Part shown: positions 16,893-25,331 of the stretch, one piece after another
Layout of the letters: each line of letters opens with the position of its first letter
How positions within the stretch are numbered: position 1 is the first letter of the stretch
Assembly: GCA_964650485.1 (NCBI GenBank)
Contig: CAZYTX010000026.1
Span: 1 to 50,394 of the forward strand
Length of the DNA: 50,394 nucleotides
Direction of reading: 5' to 3'
Source: CAZYTX01 sp964650485
GTDB taxonomy: Bacteria; RBG-13-61-14; DATKZS01
Notes under the pieces: generated by a model
What the model was told of the DNA's origin: nothing
What the model saw: the letters and a program-made list of their open reading frames with translations, nothing else
The model's database searches: none
Program-made: the position numbers and the translations under genes

Positions 16893-18254
16893 ATGAGAGA
16901 TACACCGGAGAGCAAACAGGACCAGTGGAAAAAGGCGGGCTGGGAAGCGGCCCGCATGCTCTCAAGCCTTATCCGTATAAACACCACCAACCCTCCGGGC
17001 AACGAGACCGCGGCCTGCGAGTTCTTGAAACCCATGTACCGGGAGCTTGGCATGGAAGTCGAGACGGTCGAGCCCGAGCCCGGACGCGGCTCCATCATCG
17101 GCAGGCTGCGCGCAAAAGACCCCGAGGCCGGCCCGCTCCTGCTACTCAGCCACCTGGACGTAGTGCCCGCGGACCCGGAGGGCTGGTCCCAGGACCCCTT
17201 TTCCGGGGCCGTGCATGAGGACTCGGTGTTCGGCAGGGGAGCGGTGGACTGCAAGAATGCAACCACCATCGAGTGGCACGCGCTCAAGGAGTTTTTAAAG
17301 GACTCTCCCAGGCTGAAGCGCGACATCATCCTTGCAGCCTCCGCTGACGAGGAGGCCGGCGGGAAGCTGGGCATGGGATACATCTGCGAGCAGAGGCCCG
17401 AGCTTTTGCAGGCCGAGGCGTGCATAAACGAGGGGGGTGGATACGGGGTGTCCCTGGGCGAGCGGGAGGTATACTTCTGCCAGACCGCGGAAAAGGGGGC
17501 CTGCTGGTTCAAGCTTACGGCCAAGGGGGCCCCGGGCCATGCGTCCGTGCCGCGTGACGACTCGGCCATGGAGAGGATGATCCAGGCCCTGGCAGCGCTT
17601 AAGAGGACCAGCGCGCCTTTCAAGGTCTCCAGGGTGGTAAAAAGACTGGCAGAGTCCCTGGTGCAGGCTGCCAGGGGCAGCGAGCAGGGGCCGGACCTTA
17701 GCGACGACCAGGTCGCGGACATACTCTTCTCCGCGGCCCGATCCGAGGAGATCAAGAAGCTGTTCCAGGCGCTCACCAGGAACACCATGTCAATCACCAC
17801 CATCCAGGGCGGCACAAAGGCCAACGTGATACCCGGCAAGGTGGAGGCAACCATTGACTGTAGGCTGCTGCCGGGGTACGAGCCGGGAACCCTGCTCGAA
17901 GAGATTAAAAAAATTGTGGGGCCTTACAACGTGAGCGTGGAGCCTATCGTGACCTCCAAGGCCACGGAGATGGATTACCAGGGGGAGCTATACCTTGTTA
18001 TCGAGAATGCCCTGCAAAGGGTGCGGCCCAATGCATGGATGGCCCCGTTCATGCTGCCAGGCGGGACCGACGGAAGGTACCTGGTGGACAAGGGGACCAA
18101 GGTGTACGGGTTCATACCCGTGCTGGCAGAGCCGGGCGGGAGCGTGTCCATGCTACGCAAGGCCCACGGGGTTGACGAGAGCATAAAGGTCATGGACCTG
18201 GCCTTCGGCATACAAGTGCTCTACAACGTGCTCAAGGACTACTGCGAATATTAG
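16893..18254 (+). CDS. M20 family metallopeptidase
   Basis: 453 residues. The metal site is intact: LLLLSHLDVVPAD (His87, Asp89), FGRGAVDCKN (Asp119) and SADEEAGG (Glu153/154), with the dimerisation insert between about 200 and 310 and a late GGTDGRYL. These enzymes remove acyl or peptide groups from amino acids (ArgE/DapE/CPG2/Acy1 kind); the sequence looks most like the aminoacylase-type branch, but the substrate is not fixed. No signal peptide, so cytoplasmic. Begins 24 nt after the radical SAM gene. Confidence 0.9.
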   Translation: MRDTPESKQDQWKKAGWEAARMLSSLIRINTTNPPGNETAACEFLKPMYRELGMEVETVEPEPGRGSIIGRLRAKDPEAGPLLLLSHLDVVPADPEGWSQDPFSGAVHEDSVFGRGAVDCKNATTIEWHALKEFLKDSPRLKRDIILAASADEEAGGKLGMGYICEQRPELLQAEACINEGGGYGVSLGEREVYFCQTAEKGACWFKLTAKGAPGHASVPRDDSAMERMIQALAALKRTSAPFKVSRVVKRLAESLVQAARGSEQGPDLSDDQVADILFSAARSEEIKKLFQALTRNTMSITTIQGGTKANVIPGKVEATIDCRLLPGYEPGTLLEEIKKIVGPYNVSVEPIVTSKATEMDYQGELYLVIENALQRVRPNAWMAPFMLPGGTDGRYLVDKGTKVYGFIPVLAEPGGSVSMLRKAHGVDESIKVMDLAFGIQVLYNVLKDYCEY

Positions 18255-18300
18255 AAGCGATAAGCGAGAAGCGAGGAGCGAGGAGCGAGGCAAGAAAGAA
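18255..18300 (+). repeat. intergenic AAGCGAG/GAGCGAG tandem repeat
   Basis: About six imperfect copies of a 7-nt unit (aagcgat, aagcgag, aagcgag, gagcgag, gagcgag) fill the space between the M20 peptidase and inositol-phosphatase genes. Same type as 10816-10862. Copy-number variation would change spacing within the operon. Confidence 0.65.
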
Positions 18301-18317
18301 AGGGATTGCGGGAAGCG

Positions 18318-19124
18318 ATGAAGGATTTTCTGGACACTGCCCTGGAGGCCGCCCGGGCCGCGGGCGAGATACAGATGGAGCGCCTGGCAGGACGGCATGA
18401 GGTCTCTTTAAAGGGCGTTGCAAACCTGGTGACCGAGGTTGACCTCCTGTGCGAGAAGGAGGTCATAAGCATCATAAGCGGGCGTTTCCCCGACCACTCC
18501 TTTCTGGCCGAGGAAGGGGGCGAGACCAGGCCCGGCTCGGACCACCTGTGGATCATAGACCCTTTGGACGGGACCACCAACTATGCCCACGGGTTCAGGA
18601 GGTTCTGCGTGTCCATCGCACTTGCAATAGAGGGCGAGGTCAAGACCGGGGTCGTGTACAACCCCATCCTGGACGAGATCTTCACGGGCATAAGGGGCGA
18701 GGGGGCCTGGCTGGAGGGAGAGCCTCTCAGGGTGAGCGCCGCGGACGCGGTAAAGGACGCGCTCATAGGCACGGGGTTCGCCTACGACCGGGGCAAGAGG
18801 CTTTCACGGGACCTGGACATCTACGTGAAGATACTGCCCCGGGCCCAGTCGGTGCGGCGCTCGGGTTCCGCGGCCCTGGACCTGTGCGACGTGGCCTGCG
18901 GAAGGTACGACGCCTTCTGGGAGCTCAACCTGAACGCATGGGACGTGGCCGCGGGCGCGCTCTTCATCGAGGAGGCCGGGGGAAAGTGGACCGGGGTGGA
19001 CGGTGAAGACATTGACGTGTACTCGAGCGAGATACTCGCCACCAACGGCGCCATACACGGCGAGATGGTGGAGATAATCCAGGGGCCTATATCCGATGCT
19101 TTCAGGTATAAGCCCGGTGAATGA
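18318..19124 (+). CDS. suhB: inositol monophosphatase family protein
   Basis: 268 residues from the ATG at 18318. The Mg-binding motifs of the family are all there: FLAEEGG (Glu65/66), IDPLDGTTNYAHGF (Asp81, Asp84) and WDVAAGALFIEEAGG (Asp209). Family members dephosphorylate inositol phosphates, and SuhB also takes part in rRNA antitermination; the symbol is by family resemblance only. Its 3' end stops 25 nt before the DUF362 gene. Confidence 0.85.
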   Translation: MKDFLDTALEAARAAGEIQMERLAGRHEVSLKGVANLVTEVDLLCEKEVISIISGRFPDHSFLAEEGGETRPGSDHLWIIDPLDGTTNYAHGFRRFCVSIALAIEGEVKTGVVYNPILDEIFTGIRGEGAWLEGEPLRVSAADAVKDALIGTGFAYDRGKRLSRDLDIYVKILPRAQSVRRSGSAALDLCDVACGRYDAFWELNLNAWDVAAGALFIEEAGGKWTGVDGEDIDVYSSEILATNGAIHGEMVEIIQGPISDAFRYKPGE

Positions 19125-19149
19125 AGACATCCATTTGGGGAGGCTTATC

Positions 19150-20352
19150 ATGAAAACCAGGCCCGAGATCGAGTGCGGTATGTCCCGCCGGGATTTCTCC
19201 AAGACAGCAGTCGCCGCGGGCGCGGCAGCGGTTGCTCTGCCGTGGAGCGCGAGGGGAGGAGGGATGCCGAAAGCCGGATCGGAGGAGAAGGTGATCCTCG
19301 CCGGCGCTCCCAAAGGCTCGGGCGATGAGGTGATCGAGCGGGCCGTGCGCGAGGCCGCGGAGGCTGCAACGGATTTCTCCTGGCTCGAAAAGGGCGACTC
19401 GGTCTACATTAAGCCGGTGCTGAACTCGGGAAACCCCTACCCTGCCACCACCAGCCCGGTAGCTATCAGGGCCATGGTGAAGCTGTTAAAGGACAGGGGC
19501 GCCGGCAGGGTGGTGGTGAGCGACATGTCCGGCGTGGAGCACGTAAAGCTTTCGGAGGACGGGCTCCGGGGCAGCAGCCGTAAGCTCATGCAGACAAGCG
19601 GCATTGCAGGAGCGGCCGAGGCCGCGGGCGCGGAGCTTTACTTCCCCGAGGAGGACGGCTGGGAGGCTTTCTTCGAGGACGGCCTGGAGTCTGGCGGGCA
19701 CTGGAAGAACGGGGTGATGATGCCCAAGATACTAAAGGACATGGACCACGTAGTGCTCATTCCCAGGACCGGCCGGCACGTGCTGGCCGGGGCCAGCCTG
19801 GGCCTCAAGGCCGCGGTGGGGTACATCCGGCATGACTCCAGGCTGGAGTTTCACAAGCACGCCAAGACCTTGCAGGAGAAGACCGCGGAGCTTAACACCG
19901 CGCACTCCATAATGCGCAAGCAGCGGCTGGTGCTTACAGCCGCGGACAAGGTGCTCACAACCTACGGCCCGGACAAGGGATACGTAGTCGAGCCCGAGAC
20001 CGGGCCGGTGATGGCCTCCACTTCGGTGGTGGCCCACGACATGGCTTCCCTGGCATGGCTGCTCATAAACCGGGAGGCAACACCCGAGGATGAGAAGTCG
20101 GGGAGGAAGGACCCCCATACCATGTCAATTTCCATGGTGAGCGGAATGAACAGAGTGGTTGTCATGGTGCTGGGAGGGGGAGTGCAGGCTGCACGGGCGG
20201 AGAAGCACACAAAGGACGACATAAGCCGGATAGAGGACGACAGGGTGATGCTTAGCGCGTACAAAGTGTTCGGCCGGCCGCGAGTAACTCTCGAGCCGGC
20301 GAACGAGGCCGCGACCCCGGAGTTGCAGGAGCGGATTGCGGGTTACTTATAA
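19150..20352 (+). CDS. Tat-exported DUF362 protein
   Basis: 400 residues. ATG at 19150 follows GGGGAGG. A twin-arginine leader is evident: SRRDFSKTA (Arg13, Arg14) then a long Ala-rich hydrophobic run to ALPWSARGG. The body is a DUF362 domain (SVYIKPVLNSGNPYPATTSP; VVVSDMSGVEH; late VMVLGGGVQAA). No ferredoxin-type Cys motifs, which many DUF362 proteins carry. Tat export suggests folding before transport, possibly with a cofactor. Function of the family is unknown; a distant tie to LarA-type proteins is often noted. Confidence 0.82.
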   Translation: MKTRPEIECGMSRRDFSKTAVAAGAAAVALPWSARGGGMPKAGSEEKVILAGAPKGSGDEVIERAVREAAEAATDFSWLEKGDSVYIKPVLNSGNPYPATTSPVAIRAMVKLLKDRGAGRVVVSDMSGVEHVKLSEDGLRGSSRKLMQTSGIAGAAEAAGAELYFPEEDGWEAFFEDGLESGGHWKNGVMMPKILKDMDHVVLIPRTGRHVLAGASLGLKAAVGYIRHDSRLEFHKHAKTLQEKTAELNTAHSIMRKQRLVLTAADKVLTTYGPDKGYVVEPETGPVMASTSVVAHDMASLAWLLINREATPEDEKSGRKDPHTMSISMVSGMNRVVVMVLGGGVQAARAEKHTKDDISRIEDDRVMLSAYKVFGRPRVTLEPANEAATPELQERIAGYL

Positions 20353-20414
20353 TATCCGGGCACGGCCGCCCGTTGAAATCTTTGAAGTATAGCAGTGGAA
20401 AAGGGAATTGAAGT

Positions 20415-21785
20415 ATGAAGTTGTTTTTTGAGCCGGAGACGGTCGCCCTCATCGGGGCCTCGGCCACCCCCATGCGGCCGGGCAACCAGCTTTTCCAGAA
20501 CCTGGACGTGTGCTTCAAGGAGAGGTTCTTTCCCGTGAACCCCCGCCTCGAGCGGATCGGGGAGAGGGAGTGCTTTGCAAGCATACTCGACGTTCCCGCT
20601 GACGTGGACGTTGCCATAATCTTCATCCAGGCCGGAGGTGTGCCGGAAGCGGTCGAGCAGTGCGCGCAAAAGGGAGTGAAGAGGGTGATCATCGAGTCGG
20701 GCGGCTTTTCCGAGGTTGGCCCCGAGGGGCGGGCCCTGCAGGAGAGGTGTCTTGCGACCGGCAGGGAGGCGGGCATGCGCCTGTGGGGTCCCAACTGCAT
20801 GGGCACAATAAACGTGCACCAGACAAAGGTGCTCTCATTCCTCATGCCCATGATGTGGCAGGGGAACTTCCGGCCCGGCAAAGTCTCGCTGGCGGTGCAG
20901 AGCGGCATGCTATCGGCAGGGTTCCTGGCGCAGATACTCACCCGCACCCCCTTCGGCCTCTCCAAGATCGCTTCCATCGGCAACAAGATGGACGTGGACG
21001 AGGTGGACGTGCTCGACTATTTTGTGAACGACCCCGAGACCGGGGTGATCGGCATGTACCTGGAGTCCATGGAGCGGGGCCGCAGGTTCTTCGAGCTGGC
21101 AAAGCAGACGGACAAGCCGATAGTGGTGCTCAAAGGCGGCCGCACCGGGTTCGGGAGGCAGGCGGCCGCTTCCCACACCGCGGCGCTTGCCCAGAACGAC
21201 AAGGTGCTGGACTCTGCCCTCAGGCAGGCGGACGTGATAAGAGTGTCCGGCATGCAGGAACTCATGGACGTGTGCCGCTCCCTGGGAACATCGAGCGTAA
21301 AAAAGACCGCGCAGGCCAGGGTGGCGGTGCTATCATTCTCGGGCGGCGCAGGGGTGGTGACCTCGGACGAGCTATACGACCGGGGCATGGAGATGGCAGA
21401 GCTTTCGCCGGGCACACTGGAGAGGATCAGGCAGGTGTTCCCCGAGTGGATGGAGCCGGCAAACCCGGTGGACCTATACCCCGCAATCGAGAAGAACGGG
21501 CCAAAGAAGGCCTTCCACACCGCCCTGGAGGCGGTGATGATGGACCCGGGCGTGGACGCGGTCTACGCCCATATGTTCGCGCCGCCGGCGAACATACCGC
21601 TCTTTGACTTCGACCACATCTCGCGGATGATCGAGACCCATAAAAAGCCCCTGGCCGTGTGGATTCTGGGGGCGGAGGACGCCTACAAGAGGCTGCTCCA
21701 TGAGCTCCAGGAGCGGGGCATACCCGCGGTGGACGAGGTGGGCGAAGGGGTGCGCATCCTGGCCGCGCTTACCGTGCGAAAGTAA
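20415..21785 (+). CDS. acyl-CoA synthetase (ADP-forming) alpha subunit-like
   Basis: 456 residues, the size of a stand-alone alpha subunit. N-terminal CoA-binding Rossmann domain (VALIGASATPMRPGNQ), then succinyl-CoA-ligase-like domains with LWGPNCMG and the phospho-histidine segment AAASHTAALAQND (His254). These enzymes couple acyl-CoA cleavage to ADP phosphorylation. The ATP-grasp beta subunit is absent from the window, so either it is elsewhere or the protein has another job (CoA binding or acyl transfer). Last gene of the seven-gene same-strand cluster; convergent with the PHP gene. Confidence 0.85.
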   Translation: MKLFFEPETVALIGASATPMRPGNQLFQNLDVCFKERFFPVNPRLERIGERECFASILDVPADVDVAIIFIQAGGVPEAVEQCAQKGVKRVIIESGGFSEVGPEGRALQERCLATGREAGMRLWGPNCMGTINVHQTKVLSFLMPMMWQGNFRPGKVSLAVQSGMLSAGFLAQILTRTPFGLSKIASIGNKMDVDEVDVLDYFVNDPETGVIGMYLESMERGRRFFELAKQTDKPIVVLKGGRTGFGRQAAASHTAALAQNDKVLDSALRQADVIRVSGMQELMDVCRSLGTSSVKKTAQARVAVLSFSGGAGVVTSDELYDRGMEMAELSPGTLERIRQVFPEWMEPANPVDLYPAIEKNGPKKAFHTALEAVMMDPGVDAVYAHMFAPPANIPLFDFDHISRMIETHKKPLAVWILGAEDAYKRLLHELQERGIPAVDEVGEGVRILAALTVRK

Positions 21786-21796
21786 GGAAGAAACCC

Positions 21797-22660
21797 CTAC
21801 AGGCCTGCAGCTTCTTTAAGTTCCTCGAAGAGCCTGTCCTCGTTGCCGGGGATGCCAGCTAAGCTGACCTCGGGCTTTACAGCCTCGCCGTGGAAATCGC
21901 TGCCAGCGGTCACCAGCACGCCCCGGTCCTTTGCAATGGCGAGGAACTTCTCGGTCAGGGCCTCGTCGTGATAAGAGGAGTAGACTTCCAGGCCCATCAA
22001 TCCTGCGTCCACCAGCGCGTGCACGTCATCATCGGGCGTGTCAGAGGGATGGGCGAGCACGGGCACCCCCCCGAGCTCCTTGATCTTTTGCACGGCCCGC
22101 TCAGATGGCTGCACCGAGAGGGGCACGAAAGCCGGCCTGCCGGCTTTCAGCCAGTCGAGGTAGAAGTTAAGGAAGGGCGAGCCCGAGCGCGGCCCGTCAA
22201 TGTACGCCATAAAGTCCGGGTTTTGAAGGTTCGCCTCCCGCTTCTTCATTGCCCCTATGTACTGCTTGCCGGTCGGGAGGCGCCCGGCCGACTCCTTGAT
22301 CAGTTCCTCGAAGTCCAGGTCGAAGCCGTGCTCCACGAGCTTCCCTACCCTCATCCTGGTCTGGTTCATCTTCTCCCTGAATATCTCTGCCATGTAGTCC
22401 GCGCATGCTTTTGATCCATATTCAATGAAGTAGCCCAGTATGTGCAGGTCCCGGTCCCGGAACACGGTGTCCAGCTCCACGCAGGGAGCGAATTTGATCC
22501 CCGCTTGCCGGGCCGCGGCCTCGCCCCCGGGGACCGACTCCACGGTGTTGTGGTCCGCTATGGCCATGGCGTAGATGCCCATGCGGGCGCACAGGTCAAC
22601 TGCTTCTCGGGCACTGTACTGGCCGTCGCTGGCCAAGGTGTGGATGTGCAGGTCAATCAT
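21797..22660 (-). CDS. PHP-domain phosphoesterase
   Basis: 287 residues. Metal ligands of the PHP fold are visible: MIDLHIHTLASDGQYS (His5, His7, Asp12), AIADHNTVE (Asp36, His37), the HILGYF strand, GVPVLAHPSD and a C-terminal TAGSDFHG. Similar to the YciV/RNase AM and cyclic-phosphate phosphodiesterase group, probably a nucleotide or RNA 5'-exonuclease-type enzyme. Cytoplasmic. The stop lies 11 nt from that of the convergent gene. Confidence 0.88.
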   Translation of the reverse strand: MIDLHIHTLASDGQYSAREAVDLCARMGIYAMAIADHNTVESVPGGEAAARQAGIKFAPCVELDTVFRDRDLHILGYFIEYGSKACADYMAEIFREKMNQTRMRVGKLVEHGFDLDFEELIKESAGRLPTGKQYIGAMKKREANLQNPDFMAYIDGPRSGSPFLNFYLDWLKAGRPAFVPLSVQPSERAVQKIKELGGVPVLAHPSDTPDDDVHALVDAGLMGLEVYSSYHDEALTEKFLAIAKDRGVLVTAGSDFHGEAVKPEVSLAGIPGNEDRLFEELKEAAGL

Positions 22661-22700
22661 GGAATGAGCCTGTAGGCCGGGTCGCAGGCCCAGGAGGAGA

Positions 22701-23069
22701 TCAGCCCAGGACCTGTCTTATGCAATCGAGTATTTTATCCATCTCGAAGGGCTTGGCTATGAAGTAGCAGGCCCCTAAGTCCCTGCCTTTCTTCAAGGTG
22801 TCCTCGTCGAGCTGCGAGGACAGGAATATGAAGGGGATGTCACTGGTCTCCGGCCGGTTCTTGATCCCATGGGCAAGCTTGAGCCCGTCCAGCTTGGGCA
22901 TGTTTATGTCCGTGATTATGAGGGAAGGCCGTATCTCATCAAGGTCGCGCAGGGCCTCGAACCCGTTCTTCACCGCGTACACCTCGTAGCCCTCTTTGAG
23001 CAGCTTCTCCCTGATCAGCTCGGCCACCGCGGGGCTGTCCTCCACTATCATTATTCTTTCACCCGCCAT
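22701..23069 (-). CDS. single-domain response regulator (CheY-like)
   Basis: 122 residues, receiver domain only. Phosphorylation site Asp54 in IITDINMPKLDG, acidic pocket Glu10/Asp11, Ser84/85 and Lys106 (FIAKPF) all match active receivers. No output domain and no histidine kinase in the window, so the partner is elsewhere. Start follows AAAGGGGG. Lies 40 nt upstream of the PHP gene and may be co-transcribed with it. Confidence 0.92.
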   Translation of the reverse strand: MAGERIMIVEDSPAVAELIREKLLKEGYEVYAVKNGFEALRDLDEIRPSLIITDINMPKLDGLKLAHGIKNRPETSDIPFIFLSSQLDEDTLKKGRDLGACYFIAKPFEMDKILDCIRQVLG

Positions 23070-23455
23070 TCACTGCCCCCTTTAGCACAGCTTCTTTTCC
23101 GGGGGATTTACAGCCCCTCTATGCTCACCATGGGCCATGTAAATATTCTAGTCCTTTTTGCCGCTTTTGTATACCCTTTGCATCCGGGTGTTGGACTTTA
23201 TTCCCGCTTAGGGTCATCTCTCTGAATTCGGCACTGGCGCCCAGCCCCACTCTCGGCGAAAAGCCCATACTCGTGATCATCTTACCGCAACGCTCGAAAA
23301 AGAATATGAAGGTGTTCTTCACAACCGACATCGAGATGGACCCGGCGCGGGTGCTGTAATCACAAGCGTGGAGCTTCAGGCCAGCGCCAGCGGCTGCCCG
23401 GATGAAAACCCGAGGATTCTGTGCAAACCCGCCCCTCTTGGAACCACCGTAAACT
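23070..23455. other. intergenic stretch with an unconvincing minus-strand frame
   Basis: A minus-strand frame runs through most of this gap and has coding-like codon choice in parts (RVFIRAAAGAGLKLHACDYS), but it overlaps the vapC end, has no start signal and no family I recognise. It may be a decayed gene. Nothing else seen. Confidence 0.4.
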
Positions 23456-23872
23456 TTATGCTCCAGGCATGACCCCGGACCCGCCCCAGAGGCTGAAACC
23501 CTCCTTCTGGAAGTCCTCGTCAAATGCCAGGACGCTCTTTATGCCTTCCCGCCTCATCAGCTCGAAGCTGAAAATGTCAACCAGGCTGACGCGCCTCTTT
23601 CCCGAGCGGGCGAAGAGATCGAGCACCCTTCTATGCAATGCCGTATCAATGATTATGGTCCGGAAGAACCGGCTCTCTTTTACAAAACGCCTCGCCGGCT
23701 TGATGCCGTGACGGGCCTGGAGCAGGGCGGCGGTCTCCACCAGTATAAGGTTGTGAATAACGAGCTCTGCTTCCTCCTCCAGGGCCCGGGAGAAAAGCCC
23801 CTTTGCACGCTCGTGGTTCACGTCCCCCTCCACGGCCAGGGCGTAGAGGAAAGAGGTGTCGAGGAATATCAC
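23456..23872 (-). CDS. vapC: PIN-domain toxin (VapC-like)
   Basis: About 138 residues. Start taken as GTG at 23872, whose GTGA overlaps the antitoxin stop; a TTG one codon earlier is the alternative. PIN acidic residues are visible: the first Asp in IFLDTSFLYA, a Glu in ILVETAALL, and late acidic residues in VSLVDIFSFELM and AFDEDF. PIN toxins cleave RNA (often tRNA or rRNA). The small upstream DNA-binding protein completes a typical toxin-antitoxin pair. Confidence 0.85.
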   Translation of the reverse strand: MIFLDTSFLYALAVEGDVNHERAKGLFSRALEEEAELVIHNLILVETAALLQARHGIKPARRFVKESRFFRTIIIDTALHRRVLDLFARSGKRRVSLVDIFSFELMRREGIKSVLAFDEDFQKEGFSLWGGSGVMPGA

Positions 23873-24114
23873 CAATCGCGCTCCCCCAGCACCTGGTCGT
23901 GGCGCACGGACACGTCGTCGGGCACCTCCTCCCTGGCTGAGCCGATGAAGCTGAACTCGGACATCTTCGGCCTCTCTGACTCACCGCCCTCCTCCGAGAG
24001 CGCAGCCTTTAAGAGGCCCCGTATGACCGAGCCCATGCTCTTGCCCTTTTCAAAGGACAGGCGCTTGACCTCGCCGTAGGTCCGCTCGTCCAGGAGTATC
24101 TGCGTCCTTTTCAT
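23869..24114 (-). CDS. vapB: ribbon-helix-helix antitoxin (VapB-like)
   Basis: 81 residues from the ATG at 24114 (AAAGGAGCGCTT upstream). The N-terminus KRTQILLDERTYGEVKRLS is a ribbon-helix-helix DNA-binding domain; the acidic, disordered C-terminus (SEEGGESERPKMSEFSF) would wrap the toxin. Overlaps the toxin start by 4 nt. Presumably autorepresses the promoter just upstream. Confidence 0.82.
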   Translation of the reverse strand: MKRTQILLDERTYGEVKRLSFEKGKSMGSVIRGLLKAALSEEGGESERPKMSEFSFIGSAREEVPDDVSVRHDQVLGERDW

Positions 24115-24143
24115 AAGCGCTCCTTTGCCCCCCGTTGCTATCA

Positions 24144-24172
24144 ATAATAATGTAATTAAGCTACTGTGTCTA
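24144..24172 (-). promoter_or_regulatory. promoter of the vapBC-like pair
   Basis: Reading the minus strand, TAGACA (24172-24167) and TATTAT (24149-24144) are separated by exactly 17 nt, a good sigma70 match, and lie about 30 nt before the antitoxin ATG. The surrounding DNA is unusually AT-rich for this window. Confidence 0.65.
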
Positions 24173-24197
24173 ATTTAGGCCTGACCCTAACCGCCCC

Positions 24198-25331
24198 TCA
24201 CTGCCACCTGAACACCTTGAGCGCAACCCAGAAGCAGACAGCTCCCCACACTATCATGGTGGCTATCTCGGGCAGTTGGCTCATGACCGGCAGGCCGCTG
24301 CTCATGATGGCCCGTGTGGCGTCGTTAAAAGCGGTGAGCGGCAAAAGCCGGATAAAGGGGTGCATGACCTCGGGGAAGCGCGAGTAGGAGAAGAATGTGC
24401 CCGAGAGTATCCACATGGGCAGCATGACAAGGTTGATCCAGCCGGACACCGCCTCGATGGTGTGCGGCCGGGCCGCGACCAGGAGACCCACGCCTCCGAA
24501 GGAAACCGCGGCGATAAGCAGCACCGCGGCCAATGACACGATCGAGCCGTGGACCTCGACCCCGAACACCAGCCAGGCGAAGCTCACCAGCAGGATGACC
24601 TCCAAAGTGAGGTACACCAGACGCGAAAGTATAAATGCCAAAAGGAAATGGGACCGGCGCATGGGCATGGCGGTGTAGAGCTTCAAAAGCTTGCGGGTGC
24701 GCGCGTCCACTATGTTGAAGCCCACCCCCCACATGCTGCTGGCCAGGAGGTTCAGCCCTATGAGGCCGGGTATGAGGAAGTCAATGTAGCGGCTGCCCGA
24801 CTCCTTTACAAGCACCTCCTGGAAACCGGCCACGTCCCTTCTTCCCATGCACTCCTGGAGCGCGTTCCCGGTGGCCAGCCTGGCCATCCTGCTCTGCGGC
24901 CTGCCCGGGTCGAAGCGCAAGGAGTACGCGGGCCGATCTCCTTTTTTCCCCGTGGCCGCGTGCGCTTGTTTTTCATCCACAGGCCGGCCGATGAAAAGCG
25001 CGACCTCCCCGGCCCGGAGCTTTTCATCCGCTTCATCCTCGGACATGATCTTCGGGTCCACGTACTCGGACTTTGCGAGAAACGATGCTATGTCCTCGGA
25101 CTTCTCCAGCCCCTTGTCAACCGCGACCTCCAGCACCTCTGGCGGCCTGCTCCTGAATGCTATGCCCAGCGCCAGTGCCAAAAGCACCGGGAATACGAAC
25201 ACCCAGAATATTGCCTCGGGCTCGCGGTAGAACTCTTTGATCCTGGCGATTGAGAGCTGGAGCAGGGGGTCGAGCCCCAGTCGCGCGACCGGGCCTGGGT
25301 CCGTGCCCTTTTTGTTTGTCTTCTCAGGCAT
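24198..25331 (-). CDS. ABC-2 type exporter permease
   Basis: 377 residues. One N-terminal membrane helix (EAIFWVFVFPVLLALALGIAF), a periplasmic loop of about 150 residues, then five C-terminal helices (FLLAFILSRLVYLTLEVILLV and following), the layout of ABC-2 permeases of the YhhJ/NatB type. The ATPase gene overlaps its start by 8 nt. Substrate unknown; drug, lipid or polysaccharide export are all possible. Confidence 0.9.
   Translation of the reverse strand: MPEKTNKKGTDPGPVARLGLDPLLQLSIARIKEFYREPEAIFWVFVFPVLLALALGIAFRSRPPEVLEVAVDKGLEKSEDIASFLAKSEYVDPKIMSEDEADEKLRAGEVALFIGRPVDEKQAHAATGKKGDRPAYSLRFDPGRPQSRMARLATGNALQECMGRRDVAGFQEVLVKESGSRYIDFLIPGLIGLNLLASSMWGVGFNIVDARTRKLLKLYTAMPMRRSHFLLAFILSRLVYLTLEVILLVSFAWLVFGVEVHGSIVSLAAVLLIAAVSFGGVGLLVAARPHTIEAVSGWINLVMLPMWILSGTFFSYSRFPEVMHPFIRLLPLTAFNDATRAIMSSGLPVMSQLPEIATMIVWGAVCFWVALKVFRWQ

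Noticed and set aside
16373..17854. 493-codon antisense frame over the radical SAM and M20 genes
   Set aside because: Ser/Ala/Pro-rich, opposite to two clear enzymes with intact active sites; a GC-driven artefact.
20660..21607. 316-codon overlapping frame inside the CoA-ligase alpha gene
   Set aside because: Gly/Arg-rich third-frame translation; the other frame has all family motifs.
23125..23523. minus-strand frame between CheY-like and VapC genes
   Set aside because: Overlaps the vapC end, starts without a signal; noted only as possible decay.
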